From positions 1-5,105 of the forward strand of contig JAJQCU010000113.1 in assembly GCA_021202575.1 (NCBI GenBank): a stretch of 5,105 bases of DNA. The letters are read 5' to 3'. Made by a program: the position numbers and the translations under genes. A model generated the notes under the pieces. It searched no databases, was not told the origin of the DNA, and saw nothing but the letters and a program-made list of their open reading frames with translations. Below, in pieces: positions 1-5,105 of this stretch (positions are counted from its first letter, which is position 1; each line of letters opens with the position of its first letter). The DNA comes from Lachnospiraceae bacterium (GTDB taxonomy: Bacteria > Bacillota > Clostridia > Lachnospirales > Lachnospiraceae).

Positions 1-1159
1 ATGTCTGATAGGCCATGGATTCCAAGGTAGCCCTTACGAAATGCTCTTTCCTGCATCCTCTTGTAATTCCGACAACTGTGCCTCTTGCATAAGGATCCCA
101 ATAAGGCGCGCCGATCCCTGTAAATGCCGGAACCACATACATCCCGTTCGTATCCTCAACCGCCTTTGCCAGATCCTCCGACTGTGCGGCATTATCAATC
201 AAACGCATTTCATCCCGCAGCCACTGGATTGCCGCCCCTGCCACGAAAATGCTCCCCTCCAGCGCATATCTGACCTTTCCGTCGGCGCTGGCCGCAATGG
301 TGGTCAGCAGTCCGTTTTCCGATATCGTCGCTTTTTCGCCGGTATTCATAAGCAAAAAGCAGCCCGTTCCGTATGTGTTCTTTACTTCCCCCTCATCAAA
401 GCAGCACTGTCCAAACAGCGCCGCCTGCTGGTCGCCTGCGGCGCCGGCAATCGGGATTCCATCCCCGAGCATTTCATTTTTTGTCTCCCCGTAAATATAG
501 GAGGACGGCAATACCCTGGGCAGCATGGATTCCGGAATCCTGAAATAATCCAGAATCTTTTTATCCCAGCACAGGTTGCGGATGTCAAACATCATTGTCC
601 TGGAAGCGTTGGTGTAATCTGTTACATGGACTTCTCCCTTTGTCAGGTTCCAGATAAGCCATGTATCAACTGTCCCGAACAGCAGGTCGCCCGCCTCAGC
701 CGCCTCCCTGGCGCCCTCCACATTGTCCAGTATCCACGCCACCTTTGATACCGAAAAATACGGGTCCGGAACGAGACCGGTAGAATGATGTACGTCCTCG
801 ATCAAGCCATCCGCTTTCATTTGTTCAATTCTGTCCGCCGTTCTCCGGCACTGCCATACAATGGCATTATATACCGGTTTCCCTGTCTTACGGTTCCAGA
901 CAATTGTTGTCTCCCGCTGGTTAGTGATGCCGACCGCGGCAATATTATCCTTACACGCATTGATCCTGCGCATTGCCTCATCAGCCACAGAAATCTGCGT
1001 AAACCATATTTCCATCGGATCATGCTCCACCCAGCCGGGCTGAGGATAAATCTGCGTGAATTCTCTCTGGGCGGTGGAGCAGATATTGCCCTCCCTGTCA
1101 AACAAAATACATCTGGAGCTTGAGGTTCCCTGATCCAGGGCCATTACATATTTTTTCAT
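1..1159 (-). CDS. glpK: Glycerol kinase, 3' end cut by the window edge
   Basis: This FGGY-family kinase transfers phosphate from ATP to glycerol in the cytoplasm, giving sn-glycerol 3-phosphate. I translated the minus strand from ATG 1159-1157 and the frame stays open for 386 codons to the window edge; E. coli GlpK has about 500 residues, so roughly 110 C-terminal residues lie outside. Recognisable blocks are DQGTSSSR (9-16), the substrate segment [10 protein letters not shown] (about 79-88, with R82 and E83), AIVWQCRR (99-106), DPYF (Y134), [11 protein letters not shown], the catalytic aspartate in [11 protein letters not shown] (D243), TYGTGCF, and [17 protein letters not shown]. It starts 23 nt after the DUF1667 gene; its SD is weak (A/G-rich, GAG 9 nt upstream). 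Oddities: FSVSK (135-139) replaces the usual FSGTK, and the loop before the catalytic Asp lacks both known regulatory sites. Identity is very secure. Confidence 0.97.
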   Translation of the reverse strand, partial: MKKYVMALDQGTSSSRCILFDREGNICSTAQREFTQIYPQPGWVEHDPMEIWFTQISVADEAMRRINACKDNIAAVGITNQRETTIVWNRKTGKPVYNAIVWQCRRTADRIEQMKADGLIEDVHHSTGLVPDPYFSVSKVAWILDNVEGAREAAEAGDLLFGTVDTWLIWNLTKGEVHVTDYTNASRTMMFDIRNLCWDKKILDYFRIPESMLPRVLPSSYIYGETKNEMLGDGIPIAGAAGDQQAALFGQCCFDEGEVKNTYGTGCFLLMNTGEKATISENGLLTTIAASADGKVRYALEGSIFVAGAAIQWLRDEMRLIDNAAQSEDLAKAVEDTNGMYVVPAFTGIGAPYWDPYARGTVVGITRGCRKEHFVRATLESMAYQT

Positions 1160-1182
1160 GTTCTTTTTCTCATTTCTTTTGT

Positions 1183-1539
1183 CTATGGAATATTTTTGGT
1201 GGCAACAACAGGAATTCCGGTTCCCGCCACATCCTCAAGAATCACATCCCCGATATGTACGGGCCTCTTCACCCTGATATTTTTAAGGGATCTGACGCAA
1301 TCCATGATCTTTCCCTTCGGAATACCCTCAGCCGTCTTCACGGAAAGCATTTCATCCCAACCCTCTACGCATACCGTCGTTGTGATTATCCTGGTAGGGT
1401 TTGTCACTTCCTTCCTGGCGTAAGCATCCCCCCTGGGGCAGGTATTTCCCCTGACGCTTTTTACCTCCGCCCCTTCCACTTGAACCAGCAGCTGGCAGCC
1501 CATAGGGCAGACAATACAGATAAGCTCTTTGCTATCCAC
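1183..1539 (-). CDS. DUF1667 (COG3862) small cysteine protein of the G3P dehydrogenase cluster
   Basis: This 118-residue protein has no signal peptide or membrane segment and is probably cytoplasmic. Its N-terminus holds C8-x2-C11-x3-C15, then C34 in CPRG, within a short pattern rich in Val and Gly; the rest (about 38-118) has no cysteine and ends in a [22 protein letters not shown] segment. Proteins of this family (Pfam DUF1667, known for conserved CxxC pairs) usually sit beside a GlpA-like dehydrogenase and an FAD/NAD oxidoreductase, as here. The function is not established; a small iron-sulfur electron-transfer subunit of a G3P dehydrogenase complex is my inference from the cysteines and neighbours. 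The start is GTG, chosen because an excellent SD precedes it and because it directly abuts the upstream stop codon, which suggests translational coupling. Zinc binding is the alternative to Fe-S. Confidence 0.9.
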   Translation of the reverse strand: MDSKELICIVCPMGCQLLVQVEGAEVKSVRGNTCPRGDAYARKEVTNPTRIITTTVCVEGWDEMLSVKTAEGIPKGKIMDCVRSLKNIRVKRPVHIGDVILEDVAGTGIPVVATKNIP

Positions 1540-1938
1540 CTACTCACCTCCCGTTTTCTCCGATTCTACCCGGAAGATAATTTTCCTCACAGACCCGGCG
1601 CCTTCCATCAGGCTGCGGTTCAAAGCGACCTGTTCCATCTCCCCGGGCATCATGATCTGCCGTTTCCTGTGGATTACACGTGTTTCATCAAAATATACGT
1701 CCACATAACAGTTTTTAAACACCTGTCCCACCCGGAAACGGACTGTCAGTTTTTCCGGCATCCTCTCCGGGTAAATAACGGAAGGTACCGTATACCGGAC
1801 CCCGCGCTCCGGGTAAATCTGAATCCCGCAGCCCTCTCTTCTCGGGGCTTTTACCCCATGAATATAATCGGCCGCCTGTGCGCCCGCGCGCTGCGCTTCC
1901 TCAGAAACATAATCCACGAGGTCATGTACATGCAGCAC
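1540..1938 (-). CDS. FAD/NAD(P)-dependent oxidoreductase, C-terminal part in the shifted frame
   Basis: This stretch encodes the missing end of the flavoprotein in a different frame. It can be opened formally at a GTG (1938-1936), giving 132 residues, but no convincing ribosome site marks that codon, so it is unlikely to be an independent gene. It begins with LHVHDLVDYVSEEA, which normally directly follows the C-terminal FAD-binding block of this family, then a segment to about residue 60 and a charged, beta-rich tail ending VESEKTGGE. The correct frame actually extends upstream to the shift site, adding GVYACGN. The TAG stop directly abuts the GTG start of the DUF1667 gene and the tail contains its SD, so this end has kept its place in the operon. 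It shows no sign of decay (no further stops), which argues for a recent mutation or a sequencing error. Confidence 0.8.
   Translation of the reverse strand: MLHVHDLVDYVSEEAQRAGAQAADYIHGVKAPRREGCGIQIYPERGVRYTVPSVIYPERMPEKLTVRFRVGQVFKNCYVDVYFDETRVIHRKRQIMMPGEMEQVALNRSLMEGAGSVRKIIFRVESEKTGGE
1544..1551 (-). promoter_or_regulatory. Strong SD deciding the GTG start of the DUF1667 gene
   Basis: The minus strand reads GGAGGTGA, an eight-base match to the anti-SD of 16S rRNA, inside the last codons of the upstream oxidoreductase gene. GGAGG ends 7 nt before the GTG at 1539-1537, and the upstream TAG stop (1542-1540) lies directly against that GTG. This supports GTG as the real start and suggests that ribosomes ending on the oxidoreductase frame re-initiate here. 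Confidence 0.85.
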
Positions 1939-2822
1939 ATTTCCGCAGGCGTAAACTCCGGGATACTCGTCTCCAGGCTTTCATCCACAATTGGCCCGTT
2001 CGTTGCGCTGCTCATCTCAAGTCCCATGCCCCTGGAGAGTTCATTCTCAGGCAGTAAACCGCATGATAAAAGGAGGGTGTCACATGTATACTCTTCCTCG
2101 GTGCCTCTGATTGCTCTGCCCTTTTCATCCACCTGGGCCAGGGTGATTCCTTCCACCCGCTCCTTTCCATGGACATCCACAACTGTATGGCTCAGTTTTA
2201 ACGGGCACCCGTAATCATCAAGGCACTGAACGATATTTCTCCGGAGCCCGCCGGAATAGGGCATCAGCTCAGCAACGACCTTTACCTTCGCGCCCTCCAG
2301 CATCATCCTCCTGGCCATGATCAGCCCAATATCTCCGGAGCCCAGGATCACAATTTCCCGTCCCGGCAGAACCCCGTCAATATTCACAAGCCTCTGTGCT
2401 GTCCCGGCTGTGTAAATCCCTGCCGGCCGGTACCCGGGTATGTTCAGAGCCCCCCGCGGCCTCTCCCGGCATCCCATGCACAGGATGATCGCTTTCGCCT
2501 CAATTTCCTGTAGGCCCATTTCTTTATTCACAATGGTAACAACCTTCCCCGCCGAGATGTCAATCACCATCGTATCCACCACATAGGGAATATGGAGCTT
2601 CTCTGCCTGGTCAATAAATCTTTGCGCATATTCCGGCCCTGTCAGCTCTTCCTGAAAGGTATGAAGCCCGAATCCATTGTGGATGCACTGGTTCAGGATT
2701 CCCCCCAGCTTTTGATCGCGTTCAACGATCAGGATATCTTCGATCCCATTTTCTCTGGCAGCCACTGCCGCAGCCAGGCCGGCCGGTCCGCCGCCAACAA
2801 CAATAAGGTCATGCTGTCTCAT
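1851..2822 (-). CDS. FAD/NAD(P)-dependent oxidoreductase, N-terminal part as read (frameshifted)
   Basis: This pyridine nucleotide-disulfide oxidoreductase-like flavoprotein (COG0446 type) probably takes electrons from the GlpA-like dehydrogenase. The FAD Rossmann motif GGGPAG is at 10-15 with the acidic strand end IVERD at 32-36; NQCIHNGFG (45-52) and CMGCRERPRG (115-124) are family-like blocks with cysteines C46, C115 and C118; the second Rossmann motif GSGDIG (161-166), expected to bind NAD(P)H, follows strand VIL. The start ATG has an AGGAGA SD six bases upstream (2829-2834) and overlaps the preceding gene by 14 nt. Sequence is family-like up to P288 (TSIP); the last 35 residues are out of frame (Met/Arg-rich, unlike the family) and end at a TAA at 1853-1851. 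The conserved second FAD block (GVYACGN) is therefore lost from this product. It may be called GlpB by position, but resemblance to E. coli GlpB is only functional inference. Confidence 0.9.
   Translation of the reverse strand: MRQHDLIVVGGGPAGLAAAVAARENGIEDILIVERDQKLGGILNQCIHNGFGLHTFQEELTGPEYAQRFIDQAEKLHIPYVVDTMVIDISAGKVVTIVNKEMGLQEIEAKAIILCMGCRERPRGALNIPGYRPAGIYTAGTAQRLVNIDGVLPGREIVILGSGDIGLIMARRMMLEGAKVKVVAELMPYSGGLRRNIVQCLDDYGCPLKLSHTVVDVHGKERVEGITLAQVDEKGRAIRGTEEEYTCDTLLLSCGLLPENELSRGMGLEMSSATNGPIVDESLETSIPEFTPAEMCCMYMTSWIMFLRKRSARAHRRPIIFMG
1956..1963 (-). other. Frameshift site in the oxidoreductase gene
   Basis: The minus strand here reads ATC CCG GAG TTT ACG (SIPEFT). Inserting one G to give ATC CCG GGA GTT TAC GCC TGC GGA AAT restores SIPGVYACGN, the typical second FAD-binding block of this flavoprotein family, and brings the downstream frame into register. 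The deletion falls in a CCC-GG run, a place where short homopolymer errors are common. Confidence 0.88.
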
Positions 2823-4269
2823 GATTCGTCTCCTGCAATTGATCCTTGTTTATCCCCACAATCAGCTTCGAATGCTGCCCATTCTTGCAAATACCGGAAA
2901 GAGGGACCTTCTGTTCCCTGGCCAGAATTTCCATGACCTTTGGCGTACAGAAGCCTGCCTGGCACCTGCCCATCCCTGCCCTTGTCCTGCGTTTAATTCC
3001 ATCCAGGGTCGTCGCTCCCAGCGGCCGCCGGATTGCCTCCAGAATCTCCCCTTCTGTCACGGTCTCACACCGGCAGATGACCCTTCCATATGACGGTTCC
3101 TTTTCAATCAGTTCCTTTTGTTTGTCCCTTGGGAGGGACGCAAATGAAGTCAATCCCTTCCTGGTTTCCATAAATTTTTCATTTTTTACGGGATTCAGTA
3201 TGGATACGATGATATCTCTCACATATTCCGCAATTGCCGGCGCGCTGGACAATCCCGGTGACTCTATTCCGGCGACATCAACGAAGCCCCGCGCGTCCAT
3301 GACCTCCCGGATGATAAATTCGCCGCCATCCTCATGTGCCCGCAGCCCGGCAAAGGATGTGATTACCTGTTTCATGGGAAGGTCCTTTACCACTGCCTTC
3401 GCTTTTTCTTCCAGATAATGAAGTCCATCCGCCGTAGTATATGTTCCTTCTTTATCCTCCTGGTCCACGGCCGTTGGCCCAACCAGCAGATTCCCATGGA
3501 CCGTTGGTGTGATAAGTACGCCCTTTCCCATTGCTGTCGGAAGCTGAAATATTGTATGCGCAACCAGTTTTCCCGCTGCTTTGTCCAGCAGAAAATACTC
3601 GCCCCTCCTCGGTGTGATATGCATTTTCCGGCTGCTGACCATATTGTGGATGGTATCCGCGTAAACCCCCGCGGCGTTGACAACGCATCTTGTTTTCAGC
3701 TCGCCATGGTTTGTGATAAGCCTGTAGCCTGTTTCATCCCTGTGAACCGAAAGGACTTCCGTCGCAAGCCGGAATTCCACGCCGTTTTGTACCGCGTTTT
3801 CCGCATAAGCGATCGTCATCTGAAACGGACACACAATCCCGCCTGTTGGCGCGTACAGTGCCGCGTATACGGAGTCCGCAAGGCCAGGCTCCATTTGGGC
3901 CGCTTCATCGTGTGACAGAATTTTTAAATCAGGCACCCCATTCTCTTTCCCGCGCTCAAGCAGCTCCTCAAGACCCTTTACCTCATCCGCGTTCCGGCAG
4001 ACAACCATTGACCCTGTTCTCAGGAACGGGAAATCCAGCTGACTCGAAATTTCATCCATCATCCGGTTTCCTCTTACGTTCATCCGTGCCATCATTGTGC
4101 CGGGCCTTGCGTCAAACCCGGCATGTATAATCGCGCTGTTGGCTTTGCTTGTCCCTTCACAGACATCCGTACATTTATCCAGCACGCAAATCCGGAGGGC
4201 GTATCTGGAAAGCTCCCGTGCCGCGGCACAGCCGCATACGCCGGCCCCTATAATAATAACGTCATACAT
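2809..4269 (-). CDS. glpA: GlpA-like FAD-dependent glycerol-3-phosphate dehydrogenase with C-terminal [2Fe-2S] domain
   Basis: This flavoprotein should oxidise sn-glycerol 3-phosphate to dihydroxyacetone phosphate. The 486 residues hold a DAO-type FAD domain: the Rossmann motif GAGVCG (8-13) with VLDK (29-32), the TSKANSAIIHAGFD block (40-53), NAAGVYAD (198-205), FAGLRAHEDGG (306-316) and the C-terminal FAD segment DVAGIESPGLSSAP (331-344). A BFD-like [2Fe-2S] domain follows (about 395-460), with C399-R-C401 and C436-x4-C441 as likely ligands, as in E. coli GlpA (about 540 residues). I chose ATG 4269 over an upstream TTG because GGAGG lies five bases before it and the Rossmann fold starts at residue 3. 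It overlaps the next oxidoreductase gene by 14 nt. The family also includes L-2-hydroxyglutarate oxidases, but GlpP and GlpK neighbours favour G3P. No GlpC membrane anchor gene is seen. Confidence 0.92.
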   Translation of the reverse strand: MYDVIIIGAGVCGCAAARELSRYALRICVLDKCTDVCEGTSKANSAIIHAGFDARPGTMMARMNVRGNRMMDEISSQLDFPFLRTGSMVVCRNADEVKGLEELLERGKENGVPDLKILSHDEAAQMEPGLADSVYAALYAPTGGIVCPFQMTIAYAENAVQNGVEFRLATEVLSVHRDETGYRLITNHGELKTRCVVNAAGVYADTIHNMVSSRKMHITPRRGEYFLLDKAAGKLVAHTIFQLPTAMGKGVLITPTVHGNLLVGPTAVDQEDKEGTYTTADGLHYLEEKAKAVVKDLPMKQVITSFAGLRAHEDGGEFIIREVMDARGFVDVAGIESPGLSSAPAIAEYVRDIIVSILNPVKNEKFMETRKGLTSFASLPRDKQKELIEKEPSYGRVICRCETVTEGEILEAIRRPLGATTLDGIKRRTRAGMGRCQAGFCTPKVMEILAREQKVPLSGICKNGQHSKLIVGINKDQLQETNHETA

Positions 4270-4380
4270 ATCAGCCTCCATTTCGCCGCTGACATCTGCG
4301 GCAAAAGTTGTAATGAAGTAAAGCGGTTGGGTTATCTGCCGCAATACGGCTTTTTGGAGATGGTAAGCTATAGGATATCA
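4270..4380 (-). promoter_or_regulatory. glpP-glpA intergenic leader with competing hairpins
   Basis: This 111-nt gap has no gene. On the minus strand GCCG-N5-CGGC (4350-4338) can form one hairpin, and GCCGC-N8-GCGGC (4302-4285) a second just upstream of the glpA SD. A perfect 7-bp pairing TGCGGCA/TGCCGCA (4343-4337 with 4303-4297) would use the inner arms of both and so exclude them. No U-run follows, so none is a terminator. Control of glpA translation or mRNA processing is possible; chance pairing in GC-rich DNA is also possible. Confidence 0.35.
4275..4279 (-). promoter_or_regulatory. SD that decides the glpA start
   Basis: GGAGG on the minus strand lies 5 nt upstream of ATG 4269-4267. 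The same frame is open 25 codons further upstream to a TTG at 4344, but that codon has no SD and the added residues do not look like a flavoprotein N-terminus, so the ATG is preferred. Confidence 0.85.
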
Positions 4381-4953
4381 TCAGCAAACCCAGACATCTT
4401 TGTTTGTGGAAGATATTGCTGTCGCACCGGCATTCAAAGCGTTCATGACATCACTTTTGTCACTGATCAGGCCTCCGCAAATGATTGGCACATTCAATGT
4501 TTCTGCCAGATGCCTGGTCACCTTCGGCATAACACCGGGCAATATTTCTATCATATCCGGGGCGATGGAAGTCTCCTGTCTCCTTAAGTTCTCCAACGCC
4601 ATGGAATCCAGCAAAAAATAACGGAAGATGGCAAACACCCCCAATTCCTTAGCCCTCTTTATCAACGCAGGTTTTGTGGAGATAATCCCATCCAGCATTG
4701 TATTCTCCTTCATAAAGTCAATTACGACTTCACGGTTGCCAAGGCCGGTAATCAGGTCTACATGAACAATCGCAATTTTATTCGCTTTTTTTACTGTCCT
4801 GACAATCTCAGAAATATTGCAGATATCGCCAAACAGGATAAATACCACCTTCGGTTCCATTTGCGTGCATCGGTTCAATCCTTCCCAATCTTTTACAGCC
4901 ATGATCACCGGGTTGTCTTCAATATACTCAATGAGCTCACTGAACTCATCCAT
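4381..4953 (-). CDS. glpP: Glycerol-3-phosphate responsive antiterminator
   Basis: GlpP-family proteins bind G3P and then act on leader mRNA to allow read-through of a terminator before glycerol genes, as studied for B. subtilis glpD. This 190-residue protein matches that family in length and along its whole sequence. Conserved blocks are HVDLITGL (64-71), DGIISTK (88-94), RYFLLDS (111-117), PDMIEILPG (132-140), PIICGGLI (156-163) and GATAISSTN (176-184), in the strand-by-strand order of a TIM-barrel-like fold. It is the first gene of the operon, so it may regulate its own mRNA. The ATG start places the N-terminus in line with B. subtilis GlpP minus a few residues; the nearest SD-like GAAGG (4970-4966) is 12 nt away, which is long and suggests modest translation. 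It ends TGA at 4383-4381, 111 nt before glpA. Very confident family call. Confidence 0.95.
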   Translation of the reverse strand: MDEFSELIEYIEDNPVIMAVKDWEGLNRCTQMEPKVVFILFGDICNISEIVRTVKKANKIAIVHVDLITGLGNREVVIDFMKENTMLDGIISTKPALIKRAKELGVFAIFRYFLLDSMALENLRRQETSIAPDMIEILPGVMPKVTRHLAETLNVPIICGGLISDKSDVMNALNAGATAISSTNKDVWVC

Positions 4954-4982
4954 TGTAATTCTTTACCTTCTTTCTATCCTCT

Positions 4983-5010
4983 TTTATAATGCTTTAAGCC
5001 AAAAAAACAA
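4983..5010 (-). promoter_or_regulatory. Candidate sigma-A promoter for the operon
   Basis: On the minus strand TTGTTT (5010-5005) and TATAAA (4988-4983) are separated by 16 nt, giving a predicted start near 4977 and a short leader of about 23 nt before glpP. The -35 is imperfect, no extended -10 is seen, and the region is AT-rich, so this is a weak candidate. If it is used, the hairpin at 5034-5077 lies upstream of the transcript. Confidence 0.4.
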
Positions 5011-5018
5011 CTGTTGTT
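5006..5018. promoter_or_regulatory. 13-bp perfect dyad, possible operator
   Basis: AACAAC-T-GTTGTT is a perfect palindrome around one central base and overlaps the candidate -35 box. This position suits a repressor site. It does not match a cre or a DeoR-type GlpR operator consensus that I know. The minus-strand T-run after it also allows a very weak terminator-like reading, but the stem would be too short. Confidence 0.35.
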
Positions 5019-5033
5019 AAACTTCATTCTCAA

Positions 5034-5077
5034 TAAAAAAGCAAAGTAGCACACATATACTGTATAACTACTTTGCT
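5034..5077 (-). terminator. Rho-independent terminator or GlpP-controlled leader attenuator
   Basis: The minus strand has AGCAAAGTAG (5077-5068), an 18-nt loop and CTACTTTGCT (5049-5040), a perfect 10-bp stem, followed directly by a T-run (TTTTT, then ATTG). The plus strand lacks a T-run after the stem, so it works in the minus direction. It lies about 80 nt before glpP. It is either the end of an upstream gene outside the window or a leader terminator of this operon that GlpP with G3P could relieve. Confidence 0.8.
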
Positions 5078-5105
5078 CTCTCTTGTTCTCGCCGTAATTA
5101 TTACC

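Larger units (their letters stand above)
1540..2822 (-). pseudogene. Reconstructed full oxidoreductase locus, interrupted by one frameshift
   Basis: The two reading frames above form one gene. Adding one base near 1958-1962 joins residue P288 to GVYACGN and then to the 132-residue C-terminal part, giving an uninterrupted 427-residue protein, close to the length expected for this family (E. coli GlpB, a positional analogue, is about 420). Everything outside the single site is intact, including the start signal, both nucleotide-binding motifs and the coupling to the next gene. Whether the gene is truly broken in the organism or only in this read or assembly cannot be decided from the window. 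Confidence 0.85.

Noticed and set aside
41..748. Plus-strand open frame of 235 codons
   Set aside because: It lies entirely antisense to glpK, whose frame is intact and strongly conserved; the peptide is Cys/Arg/Pro-rich with no family resemblance.
1956..1963. Programmed -1 ribosomal frameshifting in the oxidoreductase gene
   Set aside because: The site CCCGGAG is not an X-XXY-YYZ slippery heptamer, and I see neither an SD-like stimulator at the right distance nor an obvious downstream pseudoknot. A one-base deletion in a short run is simpler.
1120..2214. Long open frame on the plus strand (364 codons)
   Set aside because: It runs antisense across glpK's start, DUF1667 and the oxidoreductase, has no SD, and its translation is low-complexity and rich in His, Pro, Arg and Ser with no recognisable domain. 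It is a shadow of the real minus-strand genes.
4270..4344. N-terminal extension of the GlpA-like protein from a TTG at 4344
   Set aside because: No SD precedes the TTG, the added 25 residues do not resemble a flavoprotein N-terminus, and ATG 4269 has GGAGG at 5 nt.
5068..5090. Plus-strand terminator function for the 5040-5077 hairpin
   Set aside because: On the plus strand the stem is followed by CTCTCTTGTTCTC, a broken pyrimidine tract without a T-run, and there is no plus-strand gene upstream to terminate.
5094..5104. Palindrome GTAAT-T-ATTAC at the window edge
   Set aside because: It is short, AT-rich and cut close to the edge, so its context cannot be judged; chance is sufficient.
1..5105. 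Mobile elements, CRISPR arrays, tRNA or rRNA genes, long repeats
   Set aside because: Reading both strands showed none: no spaced direct repeats, no transposase motifs, no cloverleaf-like segments in the two short non-coding gaps.

Overview
The window is almost entirely one minus-strand operon for anaerobic glycerol / glycerol-3-phosphate (G3P) catabolism; I see no plausible plus-strand gene. Read 5'->3' on the minus strand, the order is glpP (G3P-responsive antiterminator, 4953-4381), a GlpA-like G3P dehydrogenase with a C-terminal BFD-type [2Fe-2S] domain (4269-2809), an FAD/NAD(P)-dependent oxidoreductase broken by a one-base frameshift (2822-1540), a small DUF1667 (COG3862) protein with four conserved-looking cysteines (1539-1183), and glpK, glycerol kinase (1159 to the window edge, 386 of roughly 500 residues present).

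The organism is probably a Bacillota anaerobe of the Clostridia, perhaps Lachnospiraceae-like. GlpP belongs to a family centred on Firmicutes and Thermotogae, the GlpA / FAD-NAD oxidoreductase / DUF1667 trio is typical of fermentative anaerobes, the ribosome binding sites are strong AGGAGG/GGAGGTGA types, and the base composition looks balanced by eye. Species cannot be fixed from this window.

Layout: 4954-5105 is the leader, holding a minus-strand rho-independent hairpin (5034-5077), a 13-bp dyad (5006-5018) and a weak promoter candidate (4983-5010). A 111-nt gap between glpP and glpA (4270-4380) carries competing short hairpins. The next three genes are tightly coupled: a 14-nt overlap, then directly abutting stop and start codons, then a 23-nt gap to glpK.

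The pathway is coherent. GlpK phosphorylates glycerol to G3P, the GlpA-like flavoprotein oxidises G3P to dihydroxyacetone phosphate, and the second flavoprotein plus the DUF1667 protein probably carry the electrons onward, most simply to NAD(P)+ because no GlpC-like membrane anchor is seen here. GlpP senses G3P and would couple transcription to substrate. The main points for a second look are the frameshift, the resemblance of the DUF1667 cysteine layout to the [4Fe-4S] domain of molybdopterin oxidoreductases, the GlpK regulatory loop lacking both known control sites, and the leader hairpin as a possible GlpP target.
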